Positions 58,584-64,000 of a stretch of DNA of 64,000 nucleotides are shown here, one piece after another. How positions within the stretch are numbered: position 1 is the stretch's first letter; each line of letters starts with the position of its first letter. Below the pieces are notes generated by a model, which saw only the letters and a list, made by a program, of their open reading frames with translations, was not told the DNA's origin and searched no databases. Source of the stretch: Rhizomys pruinosus (Eukaryota; Chordata; Mammalia; Rodentia; Spalacidae); contig VZQC01006901.1 in assembly GCA_009823505.1 (NCBI GenBank), forward strand, positions 586,613-650,612, written 5' to 3'. Made by a program: the position numbers and the translations under genes.

Positions 58584-58612
58584 ATATATATATGTGGAAT
58601 CAAATATGGGAA
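58305..58612 (+). repeat. B2-B1 chimeric SINE
   Basis: 58317-58418 is the first part of a B2 (GGGGCTGGAGAGATAGATGG through the B box to AGCTAAGAATCATCTTTAA). It is followed with no gap by a complete B1 (58419-58590) with a (CAAAA)n tail. The 3' half of the B2 is absent after the B1. Flanking AAATATGG at 58305-58312 and 58602-58609 is consistent with a short or decayed target-site duplication around the pair. Confidence 0.85.
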
Positions 58613-59198
58613 GAAATATCAGATACTGGCTGTCTGGGTGGTGAAATTTCAGAGTAGGGAATAAACCTGGTAACTGGGCTTTAGAGAGTCACCTGGCCTG
58701 TTGAACTATACCTGATATTGGGAGACAGTGTGGGAAGGCACACCTCTGTCCAATCAGTCTGACTAATGCTTTGAAATGCCATCTGGGGCAGCTCCCAGAG
58801 CCCTCCCAGAGCCCTCCCAGACCCAGGGTCCAGGCTGGGCCTGGCATCCTCTTAACCCAGCTCTACCGGCCCATGTCCTCATAGACTGCTTTGTCTTCCT
58901 CCTCTAGGCCCTTTCAGGCTGTCACTGGCTGGGCCCCTGGCCTCTGCAGCTCCATCCCCTGTGCTGAGGCCATTTGGACTTGCATTTTCTTTTGCCCAGG
59001 ATGGCCCTGGAGACTGTCTTCTTGGTCACTTTCCCAGGGCCCTGTTCAGTAGATCTGGATAAAAAGCTGTAAACAGCCTTGCCCTGGCCTGCCAGCACTG
59101 TGCCACAGCTGGAGAGCCTCTGAGTTGATTTCCTTCTCTGAATACCATAAGCAGGTGGTCTCCATTTTCCAGGACCTTCTGTCAGCTCACAGGGCTTC

Positions 59199-59199
<1 letters not shown>
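58613..59199. other. unique sequence, no gene seen
   Basis: A 13-base repeat (CAGAGCCCTCCCA) occurs about three times at 58795-58830. Otherwise single-copy. Confidence 0.4.
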
Positions 59200-59231
<32 letters not shown>

Positions 59232-59253
59232 GCAGCAACAGCAGCAGCAGCAG
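59200..59253 (+). repeat. (CAG)n tract
   Basis: The tract is (CAG)10, CGG, CAG, CAA, (CAG)5. Read in one + frame it gives glutamine runs of 10 and 7 split by Arg, within a 75-codon open frame (59125-59352). On the minus strand it gives an alanine run. I see no splice context or family match, so I treat it as a trinucleotide repeat in non-coding DNA. Confidence 0.93.
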
Positions 59254-60269
59254 CCAGTCTTTGTATGGTTACAGCAGCCAAGAGCCAGAGGGATGCAGGT
59301 GCCACTAGCAGAGGAGAGGGTGAACGGAACAGTCACACAGAAGACAATGTGACAGTCTGGATGAGCCTTGAGGCCATGCTGCTACAAGAAATGCCAGTCA
59401 CCAAAGCACAAATGCCATTTACACGTGGAGATACCTGCCAGGGGCTGAGGGTGGCAGGGAACCAGGAGTTAGTGTTTAGTGGTCCCAAAATATCACAATG
59501 GGAGAATGAAAACATTCCCGCGATGGACAGTGACTGCTTTACATTCATGCGGTATGCACAGACAGATAGTGTCTGCTGTACAACAGTGTGACATGCCGAG
59601 ATGGCTGGTGAGCATCGCATGTCAGTGTGACATACACGTTGTCACTGAACTGTGCGCTTAAAATTGTTCAGAGTCATGTGTTTATTTTATGACAACAAAA
59701 GTTCTTTCAATGGAGGTAAAGAGAGGGTACAACAGAGCTCCCCAGGAGTAGGGGTGTGCGGACCCTGTGCAAATGGGTGAGTTAAGGTTTGACAGGCACA
59801 GTTTCTGCTGGGAGTAATGGAGCCCTTTGGGTAGAGGGAGTGTTGCTGGCGCCTAAATGTAAGTGCGTTGAATGCTACTGTATGGGAACTTATGGATGGC
59901 TAAAATGATAATCATGACAGTGCTCCACCAGAACAAGGAGAAGGAGACAGGGAAGGCCTGAGTAGCTTTGCTTTCTCAGGAGCCAGAGTCTCCAGCGAGC
60001 CAGGTTAGCAGGTGCTCACGAGGGTTGAACACACACAGAAAGTGCTCATGAGCTCTTGCTGACCTGATCCACTTCTTCAAGAAAGTTGTCCGCAACATGG
60101 GATAGAGGACTTTAGCCCTGGAACATGTAGAGATACAGTTGGAGTTCTGTGACCAGTTCTAGCATCTTTGTGGCCAGAAATTCCATAGCAAGATCCCCCA
60201 AGCCAGGGACTTGGCAACGGTAACAGAGGACAGCCCAGAGAATAGTGTCACTGTGAGGCTTTCATCCAC
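59254..60269. other. unique sequence, no gene seen
   Basis: Single-copy DNA with only short open frames. Confidence 0.4.
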
Positions 60270-60468
60270 ACACCACAACAGCTAGCAATTACTACTTACT
60301 CCGTGCTTGTTCTAAGCATTTCCTGTAATAACAACATTGCTAAGATTTCTACTATTATAGTCTCTATTTTGTGCCACTGAGACCCAGTGATTGAGTAACA
60401 TATCAAAAGTCACATGGCCAAACAACGGGGAACTCAGGCTTGCTCCCAGGTGATCTGATCTGCTTAAC
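60270..60468 (-). repeat. MIR relic, antisense
   Basis: CAGCTAGCAATTACTACTTA, GTGCTTGTTCTAAGCATTTC, AACATATCAAAAGTCACATG and GGAACTCAGGCTTGCTCCCA follow the reversed MIR. Confidence 0.85.
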
Positions 60469-60974
60469 AATGATGGTATTGAGGCTGGAGAGATGGCTTA
60501 GCAGTTAAGAGCACAGACTGCTCTTGCAGAGGACAGGGGTTGGATTCCCAGCACTGACATGGTGTCTTTAACTCCAGTTCCAGGGGAATCTGACGCCCTC
60601 TTCTGACCTCTACGGCATTGCACAACGCAAGTGCACCAACCTACATGCAGACAGTACACTCATACACATTAAAAAAATAAATTATGGGGGCTGGAGAGAT
60701 GGCCTAGCGGTTAAGAGCACCGACCGCTCTTACAGAGGACCCGGGTTCGATCCCCAGCACCCACATGGCGGCTGAGAACCGTCTGTAACTCCAATTCCAG
60801 GAGAACTCCAGTTCCAGGGGAATCCAAGACCCTCTTCTGAACTCCGCGGCGTTGCACGACACGGGTGCACAAACCTGCATGCAGACAGTACATTCATACA
60901 CATACAGAAATAAATAAAATTAATAAAAAAAAATTAAAAAAAAATTATAAAAATTAAAAAAGAAATAATGGTAT
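60469..60974 (+). repeat. second B2 doublet
   Basis: An older single-segment B2 (60483-60685, truncated middle) is followed directly by a young duplicated-segment B2 (60686-60955, CpG-rich). AATGATGGTAT at 60469-60479 and AATAATGGTAT at 60964-60974 flank the pair with one change. The first unit's tail ends in AAATTAT, and the same bases recur in the second unit's tail, as if the young copy landed in the older one's A-rich tail. Confidence 0.92.
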
Positions 60975-62074
60975 GTAAGGCAGCAACCAGCTCTTCCGTT
61001 CTAGGTCTCTCTGCATTTCCTCAGCTCCATCCAAAAGGCAAGGAGAAGCACTGGAAAGGAGGACGTCAGAAGGGAGCTCCTGAGACAGGAGTGTAGGTGC
61101 AGTGGGTACAGGCACAGGCTTGGGTATGGATTGCACCCACTTGGCTCAAGCTGGCTGTTGATGGTTTGCACAGCCCTGGACAGGCTTTTTTGGTTCTGTA
61201 AGGTCCTGCATTCTCTTCTGCAGCCAGGAGATCTACGGGGATCCATACATGAGTAAGCGCAAACTTGCTGGGGACTGGGGCCTGGGCCCAGTGAATGCCC
61301 ATGGGGTGGGAGGGAGGACTGAGGCTGTCCTTCCAGAATGATGGGGACAACTTGTCTCTCTAGAGCCCACTCCTGTTATGAAACACTTACTAAAACCAGT
61401 CCCACAGGTTTGTTGTGAGGATTAAACAAAGACTGCACTTCGAGCTGACATCTATTTATAACTCCAACTTGTTTTCCAACAGTATCAAACAGCTAACAAT
61501 ACAAGCATTTTTAATTTGGAAGAGAAAATGTGGGGTTCAGAGAAAGGAGGGTCAAGAAAAAGAAGAGCTAGTGGGGCTGTGTTTGGAAAGGCCTGGCTGC
61601 CTGGCGTGGGCCGGGCACTCTGCAGATGCCCACTCTGTTGTAGTTGTGATAGCCTGCCCCAGTGCCTCTAGACAGTCAGCATGGAGTTAATATAGGCCCA
61701 CTCTGTGCTGGAGAGGAGAGGGGCTGTGAAGGACACCAAACTGTGCTCTTTTGGAGGAAGGGTGAGTGGATTACAAGTGCACTCCATTGTGCCCCATTCA
61801 GCATTTTAATCTCTAATAAATGTTTGGAGAACTAAGAAGAAATGACATGCTGTCCCCTCCTCGTTGGCTGAGAAGGGGACCGTGGCTCTATATGCAGAGC
61901 GCCATTTTGTCCTCAGATCCTCTGAGTGGGTGCTGGTTCTCCTACCCAGAGGCTCACAGACATTGCTGACTTGCTGATGACCACTAAAGAGCAGCACATC
62001 TGATCTTTACAGGCAGATCCTTTTAACAATGGGTCTCTCACCTGCTGGGTTCATACTCTGCTCAAAACCCCCAC
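60975..62074. other. unique sequence, no gene seen
   Basis: About 61395-61445 has a MIR-like CACAGGTTTGTTGTGAGGAT. 61740-61835 may be an L2 terminus (TCTAATAAATGTTTGG). Nothing coding is recognised. Confidence 0.4.
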
Positions 62075-62152
62075 CCAAACCATCTTTTTTTTTTTTTTTT
62101 AATTTTATATGTGTATGAATGTGCTGTCTGCATGTAGGCCAAACCATCTTTT
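62075..62152 (-). repeat. 50-bp B2 3'-end insertion with 14-bp target-site duplication
   Basis: CCAAACCATCTTTT at 62075-62088 is repeated perfectly at 62139-62152. Between them is only a T run and GTGTATGAATGTGCTGTCTG, the reversed 3' end of B2. It is a severely truncated insertion. Confidence 0.95.
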
Positions 62153-62243
62153 CAGTGACTCCTTTGGAATCTTGTTTCTGTCCCCTGATGTCGCACTGTA
62201 GAAAGATCCCAAGTCTGGGCGTGAGAACACTGAGAGTTCAGAA

Positions 62244-62829
62244 GGGGCAAGCCTTCTCTCCTCTCTAGACCATGAACTATGATTCTGGCCTAGGTGTGGG
62301 GCTTCCCACAGGCCTGTTGTTCGGCTAGGGGCAAGCCTTCTCTCCTCTCTAGACCAGACCGTGAACTATGATTCTGGCCTAGGTGTGGGGCTTCCCACAG
62401 GCCTGTTGTTCGGCTAGGGGCAAGCCTTCTCTCCTCTCTAGACCGTGAACTATGATTCTGGCCTAGGTGTGGGGGTTCCCACAGGCCTGTTGTTTGGCTA
62501 GGGGCAAGCCTTCTCTCCTCTCTAGACCAGACCATGAACTATGATCCTGGCCTAGGTGTGGGGCTTCTCACGGGCCTGGTTGGCTAGGGGCAAGCCTTCT
62601 CTCCTCTCTAGACCATGAACTATGATCCTGGCCTAGGTTGGGGCTTCCCACAGGCCTGTTGTTCGGCTAGGGGCAAGCCTTCTCTCCTCTCTAGACCGTG
62701 AACTATGATCTTGGCCTAAGTGTGGGGCTTCCCACAGGCCTGTTGTTCGGCTAGGGGCAAGTCTTCTCTCCTCTCTAGACCGTGAACTATGATCCTGGCC
62801 TAGGTGTGGGGCTTCCCACAGGCCTGTTG
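62244..62829. repeat. 84-bp minisatellite, seven units
   Basis: Units begin at GGGGCAAG at 62244, 62328, 62417, 62501, 62587, 62670 and 62754. Periods are 84, 89, 84, 86, 83 and 84; the 89 unit carries an extra ACCAG. Each unit holds CTCTCCTCTCTAGACC, CTATGATTCTGGCCTAGG and TTCCCACAGGCCTG. An 82-codon minus-strand frame (62290-62535) exists because most units are a multiple of three; I regard it as a by-product. Confidence 0.97.
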
Positions 62830-63204
62830 GACTGCCTGCTATGACGTCCTAAGGAAGCTACCGTGGCAAGCAGGTGCAGCCTTGTCCTCATCCCTAGCTG
62901 TGGCTTCCAGCTGGTACACTCAGCCTCTTCTCCCTTCAGGCCCGGGGCTAGGGCCCGCTTCCCAGGAGGGGGCCTTGGGTGGGGCCCCTGTTTCTCTTGG
63001 GTCGATCTACTTGCAGAGATAGTGGGCAGTACCTGCTATGGGGGAAAACCAAAAGCACAAATGAACTCCCCCAAATGACAACGTGACTGGCCTCGAAAGC
63101 CACTTATTGAGGTCTCTGTAGAGAGGAAACCAGTGTTCATCCAGGGCCATGGCACACAGGAGACAACCAGAAACTTGAAAACCCCAGACCTTACTCTTAC
63201 TGGC
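62830..63204. other. unique sequence, no gene seen
   Basis: It continues directly from the last minisatellite unit. It is GC-rich around 62930-63000 with a few short frames. Confidence 0.4.
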
Positions 63205-63660
63205 AGAGCGGGGGCAGAGGTTAAGGTTGTGGGTTCAGAAGCCAGATGCCCCTGGGTTCCTGCCCCTACTCTGCCATCTAATAGCTATGTGACCCTGGTC
63301 AGGTCATTGGATGACTACTAGTTTCCTAGCTATACAGTATATATTATAATAATATTGCCTGCCTCAGGATGATGCAAGGAGGAGGAAAAGAAGGAAAAGG
63401 AGAAGGAGGAGGAGGAGGAGGAGGAAGATAAAAAGAACAGCCTGTGCCATTTACTGGACAAAAAGCATGCGCAAACTCAGTGCATCTGGCCGCAGTGTCC
63501 AGCTTTCATAACAACACTCGGGATATATAGGAATATTCCAGTAATGAGGAACTGAAGCTGGAGGACCGAGAGTGGTTAAGGTACTTGCCAAGGGTTCTAC
63601 AGCCTGGAAGAGGGGCAGCTGGGATCCCAGCCCAGCTCCTCAAGATTCTAGGGGAGCATG
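63205..63660. repeat. two MIR relics flanking a (GGA)n tract
   Basis: 63205-63365 is a sense MIR (GTTGTGGGTTCAGAAGCCAG, TAGCTATGTGACCCTGGTCA). 63373-63430 is GA/GGA-rich. 63480-63660 reads as an antisense MIR (GAGGAACTGAAGCTGGAGGA, CAGCTGGGATCCCAGCCCAG). Confidence 0.75.
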
Positions 63661-64000
63661 TCTTTCCCAAGCAGCCCTTATCTGGGTTCAATGCTTTGCA
63701 GGCAGGCTGACATTTCTGAAGGCTAAGGTCACATTTAGTCCCCCAAATCACCCACAAAAGGCAGGGGCCTTTATGATCAGATTCATTTCCAAAGAAAAGG
63801 GTGGAGAGCAGGTGAACTAATCTGCTACTTGTGGCTCCTCTGGCAAGGGTTGTGGAGACACCATCTCTTAAGACGGAATGAAAGGCAGCTCAGAGGCTGT
63901 TGAGTGGCAAGGAGCCCTCTGCAGAGGCGAGAAATATGTGCAAACAAAACCAACAGCTTTCTTTCTGCTCCCCTAAGTTGCTAAAAATGCCTGCGGGTTT
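63661..64000. other. unique sequence to window end
   Basis: No repeat or gene recognised. A short 82-codon + frame (63572-63820) overlaps the MIR and is not supported. Confidence 0.4.

Noticed and set aside
62244..62829. CRISPR-like repeat array
   Set aside because: The units are contiguous 84-bp repeats without unique spacers, in a mammalian genome; it is a minisatellite.

Overview
This window is nuclear DNA from a mammal, almost certainly a muroid-type rodent. It is packed with B1 (7SL-derived) and B2 (tRNA-derived) SINEs, L1 LINEs with the G-rich rodent 3' UTR, and old mammalian MIR and L2 fragments. The B2 copies are not the usual mouse or rat type: they carry a CpG-rich core, and the youngest carry a 17-bp internal duplication. 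I therefore favour a non-murine lineage, but I cannot name the species from sequence alone. No protein-coding gene that I recognise is present. There is also no tRNA, rRNA, snRNA or CRISPR locus. Nearly all open reading frames are short, lie in repeats or low-complexity DNA, and are best read as chance.

Layout. Bases 1-18 kb are mostly unique intergenic or intronic-looking DNA with scattered B1/B2 and MIR copies, a G-rich block (10.7 kb), a 385-bp CA-type array (12.5 kb) and a truncated L1 (15.6 kb). A compact CpG island lies at about 18.13-18.56 kb and is the best candidate promoter. A plausible 81-nt phase-0 exon follows at 19.72 kb, and another exon-like block with a perfect GTAAGT donor sits at 5.81-6.01 kb; neither matches a protein I know. 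From 22 to 30 kb there are B1, B2, L1, a URR1-like element and a DNA-transposon-like remnant.

The dominant structure is at 30.9-39.6 kb. An old L1 has been split by a rodent L1 3' end, an antisense B2/B3, a B1 whose tail became a tetranucleotide microsatellite, a pair of B2s, and a 5.6-kb younger L1. That younger L1 itself carries three SINEs. Target-site duplications resolve most of the layers, so the order of insertion can be read directly.

From 40 to 64 kb there is an antisense L1 3' UTR, an 18-bp perfect hairpin, several microsatellites, an LTR-like region (49.9-50.9 kb), L2 and MIR relics, a B2-B1 chimera, a second B2 doublet, a CAG tract, and two minisatellites (20-bp unit at 56.27 kb, 84-bp unit at 62.24 kb).

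I found no new biological system. The strongest observations are the nested-retroposon chronology, a B2 subfamily defined by an internal tandem duplication, the two B2 doublets that share outer duplications, the B2-B1 chimera, and the unassigned CpG island with exon-like sequence downstream.
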